NCBI RefSeq assembly: GCF_900091845.1 | Contig: NZ_FMCI01000390.1 | Coordinates: forward strand, 1 to 52,168 | DNA: 52,168 bases | Direction of reading: 5' to 3' | Source: Streptomyces sp. SolWspMP-5a-2 | Lineage (GTDB): Bacteria > Actinomycetota > Actinomycetes > Streptomycetales > Streptomycetaceae | In this document: positions 40,331-48,422 of the stretch, in pieces | Numbering within the stretch: the first letter of the stretch is position 1 | Layout of the letters: the number at the start of each line of letters is the position of its first letter | Notes under the pieces: generated by a model | Database searches by the model: none | What the model saw: only the letters and a program-made list of their open reading frames with translations | Told to the model about the DNA's origin: nothing | Program-made: the position numbers and the translations under genes

Positions 40331-41335
40331 ATGCTCGAAGACCTCACGACCGCAGCGTCCGTCCCCGCTCCGTGGCCGGCCGGGTATCCGCAGGGATACG
40401 CGGTCGTCGACGTCGAGACCACGGGCCTGGCCCGCGACGACCGGATCATCTCGGCGGCGGTCTACCGGCTGGACGCGCGCGGTGAGGTCGAGGACCACTG
40501 GTACACGACCGTCAACCCGCGGCGCGATCCGGGGCCGGTGTGGATCCACGGTCTGACGAGCGACGTGCTGGCGGACGCGCCCCTCTTCGAGGAGGTCGCC
40601 GAGGAGTTCGCGGCCCGGCTCGCGGACCGGGTGCTGGTCGCGCACAACGCGGTCTTCGACTGGCAGATGATCGCCCGCGAGTACGCGCGGGCGCGCAGGG
40701 AGGCCCCGGTGCGGCAGCGGCTGTGCACCATCGCGCTCGCCAAGGAGCTGGCGCTGCCGCTGCCCAACCACAAACTGGAGTCGCTGGCCGCGCACTTCGG
40801 GGTGGTGCAGCAGCGCGCGCACCACGCGCTGGACGACGCGCGCGTGCTGGCGGAGGCGTTCCGGCCGAGTCTGCGCGCGGCTGCGGCGGGCGGGGTGCGG
40901 CTCCCGCTGCACGAGTGCCGTCCGCTGACGGAGTGGGCGGACCGTCCGGCGGCGCAGATCGGGCGGCAGGCGGGCGGCGCTCCCGGGGGCGGCTACGGGA
41001 GCTACCGGCCGTCCAGTTGGCGCCCCTCCCGCAAGAGGCCTGTATGCCCCCATCCCAACCCAGGTCGTTACGAAGACGGCAAACCGCTCAAGCAGGGCAT
41101 GCGGGTGGCGTTCTCCGGGGACACCTCGGTGGAGCGCGAGCTGCTGGAGGACCGCGCGGCCGAGGCCGGTCTGCACGTGGCGACGAGCCTGTCCCGGCTG
41201 ACCAGCCTGCTGGTGACGAACGACCCGGACTCCGGCACCTCCAAGGTCGTCAAGGCCCGCCAGTTCGGCACCCCCGTGGTCGACGAGGCGGCCTTCGGAC
41301 AGCTCCTGCGGGACGTGGCCCCGGCCGACGAGTGA
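40331..41335 (+). CDS. DEDDh-family exonuclease with C-terminal BRCT domain
   Basis: This 334-residue protein has an N-terminal DEDDh 3'-5' exonuclease domain like the DNA polymerase III epsilon subunit. ExoI motif VVDVETTGL at about residues 25-33, ExoII AHNAVFDWQ at about 104-112 and ExoIII HHALDDAR at about 162-169 are all present. A disordered Gly/Ser/Arg linker leads to a BRCT-like domain at about 255-330 (GMRVAFSGDTSVERELLEDRAAEAG). The architecture is common in actinobacteria and suggests repair or proofreading apart from the replicase. SURF1 follows 42 bp downstream. Confidence 0.92.
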   Translation: MLEDLTTAASVPAPWPAGYPQGYAVVDVETTGLARDDRIISAAVYRLDARGEVEDHWYTTVNPRRDPGPVWIHGLTSDVLADAPLFEEVAEEFAARLADRVLVAHNAVFDWQMIAREYARARREAPVRQRLCTIALAKELALPLPNHKLESLAAHFGVVQQRAHHALDDARVLAEAFRPSLRAAAAGGVRLPLHECRPLTEWADRPAAQIGRQAGGAPGGGYGSYRPSSWRPSRKRPVCPHPNPGRYEDGKPLKQGMRVAFSGDTSVERELLEDRAAEAGLHVATSLSRLTSLLVTNDPDSGTSKVVKARQFGTPVVDEAAFGQLLRDVAPADE

Positions 41336-41377
41336 CCCGCGCTCGGGCCCCCGGCGACCGAGTTGTACGGTCGTGGG

Positions 41378-42172
41378 GTGTACCGCTTCCTGTTGAGCCG
41401 CCAGTGGGTGATCCTCACCGTCGTCGCGCTCGCCCTGATCCCGACGATGATCGAGCTGGGCTTCTGGCAGCACAGTCGCTACGAGCTGCGCAGCGCCCGC
41501 AACCAGCGGGTCTCCGACGCGCTGCACGCCGACCCGGTCCCGGTGGAGCGGCTCACCTCCCCGGGGCACGCCGTCACCGCGAAGGACAAGTACCGCACGG
41601 TCACCGCGACCGGCACGTTCGAGAGCGACGAGGAAGTCGTCGTGCGCCGCCGGGTCAACTCCGACGACGAGGTCGGTTACCACGTCCTGGCCCCGTTCCG
41701 TCTGACGGACGGCAGGGTCGTCCTCGTCAACCGCGGCTGGATCCCCTCGAACGGCTCGCAGACGGCGTTCCCGAAGATCCCGGCGGCGCCCGCCGGGCGG
41801 ACCACGGTCACCGGGCGGCTGATGGCCGACGAGACCACCGAGGCCAGCGGCATCAAGAACGTCGCGGGCCTGCCCGACCGGCAGATCATGCTGATCGACA
41901 GCGCCGAGCAGGCCAGGCGGCTGCACGCCGAGGTGCTCGGCGGCTACGTGCAGCAGACGGCGCCGGAGCCCGAGGGCGGCACGCCGGAGCAGATCTCGGA
42001 CCCGGGCCGGGAGGACGCCCCGCTCAACTACGCGTACATGATCCAGTGGTGGCTGTTCGCCGCGGCCGTGCCCGTCGGCTGGTGGGTGCTGGTGCGCAGG
42101 GAGCGCCGCGAGCGCGCGGAGGCGGCCGCGACGCAGGAGAACCCGGCCGAACCCGAGCCCGCCGGCGTGTAA
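41378..42172 (+). CDS. SURF1-family protein (cytochrome oxidase assembly)
   Basis: This 264-residue membrane protein has a transmembrane helix at each end (about residues 11-28 and 222-241) around a periplasmic-side SURF1 domain. Diagnostic parts are GFWQHSRYELR, VLVNRGWIPS, and the C-terminal NYAYMIQWWLFAAAVPVGWW. SURF1 helps insert heme A or assemble the cytochrome aa3 oxidase. The GTG at 41378 (VYRFLLSRQWV) is selected over an upstream TTG because it matches the usual family N-terminus. It lies 42 bp after the exonuclease gene. Confidence 0.93.
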   Translation: MYRFLLSRQWVILTVVALALIPTMIELGFWQHSRYELRSARNQRVSDALHADPVPVERLTSPGHAVTAKDKYRTVTATGTFESDEEVVVRRRVNSDDEVGYHVLAPFRLTDGRVVLVNRGWIPSNGSQTAFPKIPAAPAGRTTVTGRLMADETTEASGIKNVAGLPDRQIMLIDSAEQARRLHAEVLGGYVQQTAPEPEGGTPEQISDPGREDAPLNYAYMIQWWLFAAAVPVGWWVLVRRERRERAEAAATQENPAEPEPAGV

Positions 42173-42250
42173 CGGATCTCTCACCGCTTCCCTAACCCAC
42201 CCGGCCCTCTCGCCTGATTGCCGCACCCGTCTGGCGGGAAACCGCACCCC

Positions 42251-44038
42251 GTGCATCAGCGGATCGAGGATTACGCCGTCATCGGCGACGAACAGACAGC
42301 AGCCCTGGTCGGCAGGGACGGCTCCGTGGACTGGCTCTGCCTGCCCCGCTTCGACTCGGCGGCCTGCTTCTCCAGGCTGCTGGGCGACGAGGAGAACGGC
42401 CACTGGAGAATCGCGCCCAAGGGCGTCCACGGCCCCAGCACCCGGCGCTCCTACCGGCCCGGCACGCTCGTGCTGGACACCGAGTGGGAGACGGACGACG
42501 GGGCGATCCGGGTCACCGACCTGATGCCGCAGCGCGACACCGCGCCCGACCTGATCCGGATCGTCGAGGGCGTGCGGGGCAAGGTCACCGTGCACAGCAC
42601 CCTGCGGCTGCGCTTCGACTACGGCTCGATCATGCCGTGGATGCGCAGGTCGGACGGGCACCGGGTGGCCGTCGCCGGGCCCGACTCGGTGTGGCTGCGC
42701 ACCGAGCCCGCCGTCCGCACCTGGGGCAAGGACTTCGGCACCCACTCGGAGTTCACCGTCGAGGAGGGCGAGCGGGTCGCGTTCGTGCTGACCTGGCACC
42801 CCTCGCACGAGCCGCGCCCGCGGATAGTGGATCCCGACGAGGCGCTGCGCACCAGCGTCGCCGACTGGGAGGCCTGGTCGCGGCGGTGCCGGTACGACGG
42901 CCCGCACCGGGACACCGTGCTGCGCTCGCTGATCACCCTGAAGGCGCTGACGTACGCGCCGACCGGCGGCATCGTCGCCGCCGCGACCACCTCGCTGCCC
43001 GAGCAGCCGGGCGGGGTGCGCAACTGGGACTACCGCTACTGCTGGCTGCGCGACTCCACCCTCACCCTGGGCGCCCTCCTCAAGGCGGGCTATCTGGAGG
43101 AGGCGGAGGCGTGGCGCAACTGGCTGCTGCGCGCGGTCGCGGGCGACCCGGCCGACCTGCAGATCATGTACGGCCTGGCGGGCGAGCGGCGGCTGCCCGA
43201 GTTCGAGCTGCCGTGGCTCTCCGGGTTCGAGGGGTCCACGCCGGTGCGGATCGGCAACGGCGCCGTGGACCAGGTCCAGCTCGACGTGTACGGCGAGGTG
43301 ATGGACTCGCTGTGGCTGGCCCGGCACGCGGGTCTCTCCGACAGGCCGCACATCTGGGCGCTCCAGTGCGCGCTGATGGACTTCCTGCGCACGGCCTGGC
43401 GGGAGCCGGACGAGGGGCTGTGGGAGGTGCGCGGCGGGCGGCGCCACTTCGTGCACTCCAAGGTGATGGTGTGGGTGGCCGCCGACCGCGCGGTGCGCAC
43501 CCTGGAGGAGAACCCGGGCCTCGAGGGCGACCTCGACGGGTGGCGCGCGATGCGCGACGAGGTCCACCGGGAGGTGTGCGAGAAGGGGTACGACCCCGAG
43601 CGGAACACGTTCACCCAGTCCTACGGCTCCCCCGAGCTGGACGCGTCCCTGCTGCTCATCCCGCGGGTCGGCTTCCTGCCGCCGGACGATCCGCGGGTGG
43701 TGGGCACCGTGGACGCGATCCGCGAGGGGCTCGACCACGACGGCCTGGTGCTGCGCTACAGCGCGGGCAAGACGGACGTCGACGGGCTGCCGGGCGACGA
43801 GGGCGCGTTCCTGGTCTGCTCGTTCTGGCTCGCGGACGCCCTGCACCTGACCGGGCGCACCGACGAGGCCCGGGAGCTGTTCGAACGCCTGGTGGGGCTC
43901 ACCAACGACGTGGGCCTGCTCTCCGAGGAGTACGACCCGGTGACCGGCGGTCTGCTGGGGAACTTCCCGCAGGCTTTCAGTCACATCGGCCTGGTCAACA
44001 CCGCGCTCTCGCTGTTCTGGGACGACCAGCCCGACTGA
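42251..44038 (+). CDS. Glycoside hydrolase family 15 protein (glucoamylase/trehalase-like)
   Basis: This 595-residue cytoplasmic protein has the N-terminal GH15 beta-sandwich (about 1-240, IEDYAVIGDEQTAALVGRDGSVDWLCLPRFDS) and the helical catalytic domain (about 250-590). NWDYRYCWLRDSTLTL and the later HFVHSKVMVW are conserved GH15 elements. Actinobacterial members include trehalases as well as glucoamylases, so the exact sugar is uncertain. No signal peptide is present. GTG at 42251 is chosen. A TTG at 42218 gives an N-terminal extension without ribosome-binding site. The SDR gene begins 18 bp downstream. Confidence 0.92.
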   Translation: MHQRIEDYAVIGDEQTAALVGRDGSVDWLCLPRFDSAACFSRLLGDEENGHWRIAPKGVHGPSTRRSYRPGTLVLDTEWETDDGAIRVTDLMPQRDTAPDLIRIVEGVRGKVTVHSTLRLRFDYGSIMPWMRRSDGHRVAVAGPDSVWLRTEPAVRTWGKDFGTHSEFTVEEGERVAFVLTWHPSHEPRPRIVDPDEALRTSVADWEAWSRRCRYDGPHRDTVLRSLITLKALTYAPTGGIVAAATTSLPEQPGGVRNWDYRYCWLRDSTLTLGALLKAGYLEEAEAWRNWLLRAVAGDPADLQIMYGLAGERRLPEFELPWLSGFEGSTPVRIGNGAVDQVQLDVYGEVMDSLWLARHAGLSDRPHIWALQCALMDFLRTAWREPDEGLWEVRGGRRHFVHSKVMVWVAADRAVRTLEENPGLEGDLDGWRAMRDEVHREVCEKGYDPERNTFTQSYGSPELDASLLLIPRVGFLPPDDPRVVGTVDAIREGLDHDGLVLRYSAGKTDVDGLPGDEGAFLVCSFWLADALHLTGRTDEARELFERLVGLTNDVGLLSEEYDPVTGGLLGNFPQAFSHIGLVNTALSLFWDDQPD

Positions 44039-44056
44039 CGGGGCAGGATGGACACC

Positions 44057-44812
44057 ATGGATCTTGGACTGAAGGACCGGGTGTACATCGTCACCGGGGC
44101 GACCCGCGGCCTCGGCAACGCCACCGCGCGTGAACTGCTGGCCGACGGTGCGAAGGTGGTCGTCACCGGCAGGGACGAGGGGCGGGTCGCCGAGGCGGCG
44201 GCCGAGCTGGGGCCGAACGCGGTGGGGGTCGCCGTCGACAACGCGGACGCCGACGCCGCGTCCCGGCTGATCGCCGCCGCGCGGGAGAGCTTCGGGCGCT
44301 TCGACGGCGTCCTGGTGAGCGTCGGGGGCCCGCCCGCCGGGTTCGTCGCCGACCTGACGGACGAGCAGTGGCGGTCCGCGTTCGAGTCGGTGTTCCTGGG
44401 CGCGGTGCGGATGGCGCGGGGCGCGGCGGCCGAGCTGACGGACGGGGGTGTCATCGGGTTCGTGCTGTCCGGCTCCGTCCACGAGCCGATCGCCGGGCTG
44501 ACGCTCTCCAACGGGCTGCGGCCGGGTCTGGCCGGGTTCGCGAAGTCGCTGGCGGACGAGCTGGGGCCGCGCGGCATCCGGGTGGTCGGGGTGCTGCCCG
44601 CCCGGATCGACACCGACCGGGTGCGGGAGCTGGACGGGATGTCCGCCGACCCGGCCGCCACCCGGATCGCCAACGAGTCGCGGATCCCGCTGCGCCGCTA
44701 CGGCACCCCGGACGAGTTCGGCCGGGTGGCGGCCTTCCTGCTCTCCCCCGCCGCCTCCTACCTGACCGGGATCATGGTCCCCGTCGACGGCGGTGTGCGG
44801 CACGGCTTCTGA
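44057..44812 (+). CDS. SDR-fold protein lacking the canonical catalytic Tyr-Lys
   Basis: This 251-residue protein has an SDR nucleotide motif (TGATRGLGNA) and the C-terminal YLTGIMVPVDGGVRHGF typical of 3-oxoacyl reductase-like SDRs. The usual NNAG is SVGGPPAG. Where SDRs have Tyr-X3-Lys, alignment of the following helix (GLAGFAKSLADELG) puts Ser and Arg (SNGLR). This matches an atypical BKR-like SDR subgroup that lacks the canonical catalytic tetrad. The ATG at 44057 is preceded by CAGGA at 8 nt. An ATG at 44048 is also in frame. It is close behind the GH15 gene and meets the AmaP operon tail to tail. Confidence 0.87.
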   Translation: MDLGLKDRVYIVTGATRGLGNATARELLADGAKVVVTGRDEGRVAEAAAELGPNAVGVAVDNADADAASRLIAAARESFGRFDGVLVSVGGPPAGFVADLTDEQWRSAFESVFLGAVRMARGAAAELTDGGVIGFVLSGSVHEPIAGLTLSNGLRPGLAGFAKSLADELGPRGIRVVGVLPARIDTDRVRELDGMSADPAATRIANESRIPLRRYGTPDEFGRVAAFLLSPAASYLTGIMVPVDGGVRHGF

Positions 44813-44824
44813 GCCGGAGGCGGG

Positions 44825-45412
44825 TCAACTCACCCGTTCCGCGCGGTGTTTGACGGCCCTGATGCGCACGTCCGTGGGGAGCGCGGTGAGTCCGGCCGAG
44901 TCGCGGGCGTGCGCGAGGGGCCCGGTGGCGATGTCCTGGAGGGTCGTCCCCGGGTCCACGTGCGGTTCGAGGAGCAGCCGCAGCCGGGAGGCGGGCGCGG
45001 TGCGCCTGCCCCGCAGCCGGACCCGGGCGCGGGCCACGCCGTCGAGCCGGGAGGTCTGCTCGGCGAACACCTCCTCCAGCGCGCCGCCGCGCAGCAGGGC
45101 CTCCTCGCCGTCCCCGGTGTCGACGGAGACCTCGGCGAGGTGACGGCGGCGCAGCACCGCGGCCAGCCACCACAGGGCGAGCAGCACGAGGACGGCGAGC
45201 ACGGCGACGACCACGGGCCACCACCAGCCGTCGGCCCGCCAGCGGGTGCGCTGGGCGTGGGTGAGCAGCACGTCGTGGCGGCTGCCGTAGACCCACCAGG
45301 ACGGGGGGCTCGCGCCGAGCCCGACGGCCAGCACGGAGCCGCCCGCCACCAGCAGGATCAGGCCGACGAGCGCGAGCAGGATCCGGTTGACGCCTCTGAG
45401 CACGCCGTTCAC
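44825..45412 (-). CDS. amaP: AmaP-like alkaline shock membrane anchor protein
   Basis: This 195-residue protein has two membrane helices (about residues 10-30 and 65-86) and a cytoplasmic domain of about 100 residues. Its N-terminus MNGVLRGVNRILLALVGLILL matches AmaP, which tethers Asp23 to the membrane in Staphylococcus. The C-terminal segment (DGVARARVRLRG...) has the strand-helix layout of Asp23-like domains. The GTG start overlaps the stop of the DUF6286-type gene by 4 nt. It is the last gene of the Asp23 operon and converges with the SDR gene 12 bp away. Confidence 0.85.
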   Translation of the reverse strand: MNGVLRGVNRILLALVGLILLVAGGSVLAVGLGASPPSWWVYGSRHDVLLTHAQRTRWRADGWWWPVVVAVLAVLVLLALWWLAAVLRRRHLAEVSVDTGDGEEALLRGGALEEVFAEQTSRLDGVARARVRLRGRRTAPASRLRLLLEPHVDPGTTLQDIATGPLAHARDSAGLTALPTDVRIRAVKHRAERVS

Positions 45413-46071
45413 TCCTTCTTCCCGGGGCGCCGCACCCGTACCGCGAGCGCGGGCGGCCTGGCCAGACCGAGGCCCGTGATCGCCTCGGCGAGCACGCGTT
45501 CCAGGTCGGCGCGTACGTCGTCCAGTTCACGGAAGTGCGAGACGGCCCGGACGTCGGCGTGCCTGCGGGTGGTGCGCACCGACGCGGACTGGACGCCCGC
45601 GACCTCCATCGCGCGGTCGCGCAGCACCAGGGCGGCGGCGTCGCGGTGGAGTCCGGCGCGGACGTCGGGGTGCAGAGCCCGCATCGGCAGCAGGGCGCGC
45701 AGTCCGGGGGTGATCGCCAGCGCGATCAGCCAGAGGCCGAGCAGTGCGGCGATCCCGGCGCCGACCAGGACCCAGGTGTCGTCCAGGGGCCGTCTGGCGA
45801 GCTGCTCGGCCAGGTGGCGGCGCCAGCTCATGGCGGGCCGCCCGGCCCGGACGGCGGCGACGTCGTAGAGGAGCAGCCCGGCGGCGCCGAGGAGCAGCAG
45901 GGCGACGATGCCCGCGGGGACCCGGCGGGTCGACCAGAAGCGCCGTTCGCTCGCGCCGCCGCCACCGCTGCCGTCGATGACCGGCGGGGACGGCGCGGGG
46001 GTGCTGCCGGGCGCCCGTTCGACGACCGGCAGTCGCTGGGTGGTGCCTTCCGAGCCCTGGTGATCACTCAT
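45409..46071 (-). CDS. DUF6286-type membrane protein of the Asp23 operon
   Basis: This 220-residue protein has a disordered N-terminus of about 45 residues and two membrane helices (about 52-74 and 98-122). A cytoplasmic tail follows (HPDVRAGLHRDAAALVLRDRAMEVAGVQSASV...RPPALAVRVRRPGKKE) whose VAGVQSASVRTT and ALAVRV elements resemble an Asp23 domain. I identify it as DUF6286 from memory of similar operons. Its ATG overlaps the upstream Asp23 gene by 4 nt, and its end overlaps amaP by 4 nt. It is probably a second anchor for the complex. Confidence 0.8.
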   Translation of the reverse strand: MSDHQGSEGTTQRLPVVERAPGSTPAPSPPVIDGSGGGGASERRFWSTRRVPAGIVALLLLGAAGLLLYDVAAVRAGRPAMSWRRHLAEQLARRPLDDTWVLVGAGIAALLGLWLIALAITPGLRALLPMRALHPDVRAGLHRDAAALVLRDRAMEVAGVQSASVRTTRRHADVRAVSHFRELDDVRADLERVLAEAITGLGLARPPALAVRVRRPGKKE

Positions 46072-46448
46072 CGCGTCCTCCCCTGTGCCACGCCGTGCGT
46101 CGGGGTCAGGTGCAGCCGCTCCACATGGACGGCCACCTCCGGGACGTCCATGCCCACCAACGCGCCTACCCGCTCGGCCACCTGTCGACGCACGGCGGCG
46201 CAGCGGGCGCCGACGTCGCACGGGTAGTCGAGTTCGAGGTGGACCCTGACCCGGGCGGAGTGCTGGTGGACGACCACGGTGGCGTGCGGGGGCACGGTGT
46301 CCGGGGCCTGCTGTCCGAGCGCCTCACGGGCCGCCTGCCCGGCGATCTTGGCGACCACCCGGTCGGCGATCCGGTCGGCGCCGCGTTCGCCCGCCGGAAC
46401 GGCGTCCGGTACGGCGTCCGGCGCGTCGGTCCCCTCGGTCACGGTCAC
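46068..46448 (-). CDS. Asp23/Gls24-like protein (second copy, diverged)
   Basis: This 126-residue protein has the Asp23 plan: the helix IADRVVAKIAGQAAREAL, then strands (ATVVVHQHSARVRVHLELDYP), then a helix (RQVAERVGALVGMDVPEVAVHVERL). Its central loop is short. It lacks a membrane helix. The GTG at 46448 overlaps the upstream micro-protein stop by 4 nt. The gene ends with a 4-nt overlap into the DUF6286-type gene. This chain of coupled starts suggests fixed stoichiometry. Confidence 0.83.
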   Translation of the reverse strand: MTVTEGTDAPDAVPDAVPAGERGADRIADRVVAKIAGQAAREALGQQAPDTVPPHATVVVHQHSARVRVHLELDYPCDVGARCAAVRRQVAERVGALVGMDVPEVAVHVERLHLTPTHGVAQGRTR

Positions 46449-46630
46449 CGTCGTCGGTCGTCACGGGTGCGGAAGAAGTCGCCCAGCTCCAGGTCCCCCG
46501 CCAGGAACCGGCCGACGACGAAACCGATGGCGCCCAACGCGGCCACCAGCACAAACGCGCCGAACCCGCCGAAGTACCCGGCGAAGCCCAGCGCCATCCC
46601 GGCGATCATGCCGGCCACGGCCATGCTCAT
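46445..46630 (-). CDS. Small two-helix membrane protein of the Asp23 operon
   Basis: This 61-residue protein has two adjacent hydrophobic helices rich in Gly and Ala (MSMAVAGMIAGMALGFAGYF and about 24-42). A basic cytoplasmic tail ends FFRTRDDRRR. It resembles DUF2273-type small proteins in Asp23 operons. An alternative ATG at 46624 would shorten it by two residues. The stop overlaps the next GTG by 4 nt. It could be an anchor subunit or assembly factor. Confidence 0.8.
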   Translation of the reverse strand: MSMAVAGMIAGMALGFAGYFGGFGAFVLVAALGAIGFVVGRFLAGDLELGDFFRTRDDRRR

Positions 46631-46661
46631 GCTTGTTCCTTCGCTCGTCGGTCGGACCGGA

Positions 46662-47141
46662 TCACTGGATCCGGGGCTCGGGTTCGTCGTCCTCCTCGTC
46701 GGGCAGCTTCACGTCGCTCACCGCGATGTTGACCTCGACGACCTCAAGTCCTGTCATCCGCTCGACGGCCGCGACGACGTTCTCGCGCACGTCCCGGGCG
46801 ACATCGGCGATGGAGACGCCGTAGTCGACGACGATCTCCAGGTCGAGCGCGGTCTGCACCTCGCCGACCTCGGCCTTGACGCCGCGCGTCACGGACTTGG
46901 TGTTGCCGGGGACGCGGTCCCTGACGGCCCCGAACGTGCGGCTGATGCCGCTTCCCATGGCGTGCACGCCGAGGACGTCGCGGGCCGCGAGGCCGGCGAT
47001 CTTCTCGACCACGCCGTCGGCGATGGTGGTGCGCCCGCGGGTGGCGGCGCCGCCCGTGCCGCGCCGCGTGGACCTGCGGGCGGCGGATTCCTGGGCACTG
47101 TCCGGGCTCTGGTTCCGGTTCTGTTCCGAGGTGTCGGTCAT
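46662..47141 (-). CDS. Asp23/Gls24-family envelope stress response protein
   Basis: This 159-residue cytoplasmic protein is the clearest Asp23/Gls24 member. A disordered N-terminus of about 38 residues is followed by GRTTIADGVVEKIAGLAARDVLGVHAMG. The strands V(K)AEVGEVQTALDLEIVVDYG and the helix VARDVRENVVAAVERMTGLEVVEVNIAVSDVKLP complete the domain. An acidic tail (DEEDDEPEP) ends it. Asp23 proteins gather near the membrane through AmaP and affect cell-wall stress. It is the first gene of the operon, 31 bp before the micro-protein gene. Confidence 0.93.
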   Translation of the reverse strand: MTDTSEQNRNQSPDSAQESAARRSTRRGTGGAATRGRTTIADGVVEKIAGLAARDVLGVHAMGSGISRTFGAVRDRVPGNTKSVTRGVKAEVGEVQTALDLEIVVDYGVSIADVARDVRENVVAAVERMTGLEVVEVNIAVSDVKLPDEEDDEPEPRIQ

Positions 47142-47227
47142 GACCGTACGTCCCTTCGGTCGTCGTCCTTTTACCACCGTATGCGCGGTTCGCGCACCGC
47201 GCGCCAGGGATACGGCAGGCTGGGGCA

Positions 47228-47956
47228 ATGACGGCGGACTGGACACGTGCGGTACGGGAACAACTGGGGCTCGGCAGGCTGCTGCCGCTGGGCGGAGCGC
47301 GCGACGGCGCGTGGATCTCGGAGGCGGCGGCGGAGGCGGTGCTGCGGCGGGCGGCCGGGGAGGTGCCGGGGGTGCGGCTCGGCCGGCTGCGGCTGGCGCT
47401 CGCCGATCCCCAGGAGACGGCGGAACCCGTCGTCCCACCGCCGCCGAGCGGGCTGTGGCCGGGCCCGCTGCGGCTGACGGCGGAGTTCACCGCGACGGCG
47501 GCGCAGCCGCTGCCCGCGGTCGCCGAGCGGCTGCGGACGGCCCTGGCGGGCGCGGCGGACCTGCGGCTCGGTCTGCGGGTGGCGGAGGTGGACCTGCGGG
47601 CGACGGGCCTGCTGGACGAGGAGCCGGTCCCGGCACCGGCCGATCCGCCCGCGCCGCCCCGGCTGGACCGACCGGGTGACGCCGACGAGAACCGGGCGGC
47701 GGAGGCGGCCGGGGCGGTGCCGGGGGTGGTGGCGGTGACGCGGAGCCTGGACCGCGGGGTCCGGATCGAGGAGCGCCCCGCGGCCGAGGGGGCGGGTTCC
47801 GGGGGTGACGCGCTCGCCGGACGGCACGTGCGGGTGGAGATCACGGTGGCGGCGGGCCACCGCGCGGTGGAGGTGGCCGTCCGGGTCCGCGAGGCGGTGT
47901 CGGCAGCCCTGCCGGACCGCCCCACGGTGACGGTCCTGGTGACGTCGGTGGGGTGA
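47228..47956 (+). CDS. Tandem Asp23-like domain protein (often labelled nucleopolyhedrovirus P10 family)
   Basis: This 242-residue protein diverges from the Asp23 operon. Database labels for this type, such as nucleopolyhedrovirus P10 family, do not fit its size or context. Both halves follow the Asp23 pattern. The first half has AVLRRAAGEVPGVRLGRLRL, then strands and LPAVAERLRTALA (about 35-130). The second half has AAEAAGAVPGVVAVTRSL, VRVEITVAAGHRAVEVAVRVREAV and VTVLVTSV (about 158-242). A Pro-rich linker joins them. I infer a double Asp23 fold. The ATG at 47228 lies 86 bp from the operon start, so the two share a promoter region. Confidence 0.75.
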   Translation: MTADWTRAVREQLGLGRLLPLGGARDGAWISEAAAEAVLRRAAGEVPGVRLGRLRLALADPQETAEPVVPPPPSGLWPGPLRLTAEFTATAAQPLPAVAERLRTALAGAADLRLGLRVAEVDLRATGLLDEEPVPAPADPPAPPRLDRPGDADENRAAEAAGAVPGVVAVTRSLDRGVRIEERPAAEGAGSGGDALAGRHVRVEITVAAGHRAVEVAVRVREAVSAALPDRPTVTVLVTSVG

Positions 47957-47999
47957 GGGCCGGGGGGTGGGGTCCGGGCGGGGGCGACGGCCGGGCGCC

Positions 48000-48420
48000 G
48001 GGACCAATCCGACCCCGAGACAGGCGCCGGGGCCGGGACCAGTCGAACCGCGGGCCGGGCGGCCGCACTCCGGGGGCGATCGAACCCCGAGGCAGGAGCC
48101 AAAGGCCCGCGAAGAGTCGAACCGCGGGCCCGGTGGCCGAAACCCGGGAGCGATCGAACCCCGAGACAGGCGCCAAACGCCCGGGAACCAGTCGCACCCC
48201 GGGCCCGGTGGCCGAAACCCCACGGAGCAATCTGCCCCCGAGACCGGCACCGAGGGCCGGGACGAGTCGAACGCCGGGTCCGGTGGCCGATACCCAGGAG
48301 CGATCGAACCCCGGAACAGGAGCCAAAGGCCCGGGAACCAGTCGCACCCCGGGCCCGGCGGCCGAAAACCGGCCCGGTGGCCGGACCCCCGGAAGCGATC
48401 GGCCCCCGCCCCGGGCCCGG
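48000..48420. repeat. Degenerate ~74-bp tandem array in a convergent junction
   Basis: About six imperfect units lie between the convergent double-Asp23 gene and the enoyl-CoA hydratase gene. Unit anchors resembling GCGATCGAACCCC occur near 48003 (variant), 48077, 48151, 48228 (variant), 48301 and 48396 (variant). Each unit also contains a second AGTCGAACC block about 37 bp on, so the basic period is near half a unit. Every frame is repetitive and lacks normal coding bias, so I treat it as non-coding. Confidence 0.9.
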
Positions 48421-48422
48421 CG

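Noticed and set aside
39356..44803. A very long open frame (over 1800 codons) on the minus strand
   Set aside because: It is the complementary shadow of several well-supported genes (exonuclease, SURF1, GH15, SDR). Its residue composition is low-complexity and matches no family. Long spurious frames are normal at this GC content.
48000..48420. tRNA genes suggested by T-loop-like GGTTCGA blocks
   Set aside because: No acceptor stem, anticodon arm or D-arm can be drawn around the blocks. They recur as part of a tandem repeat.
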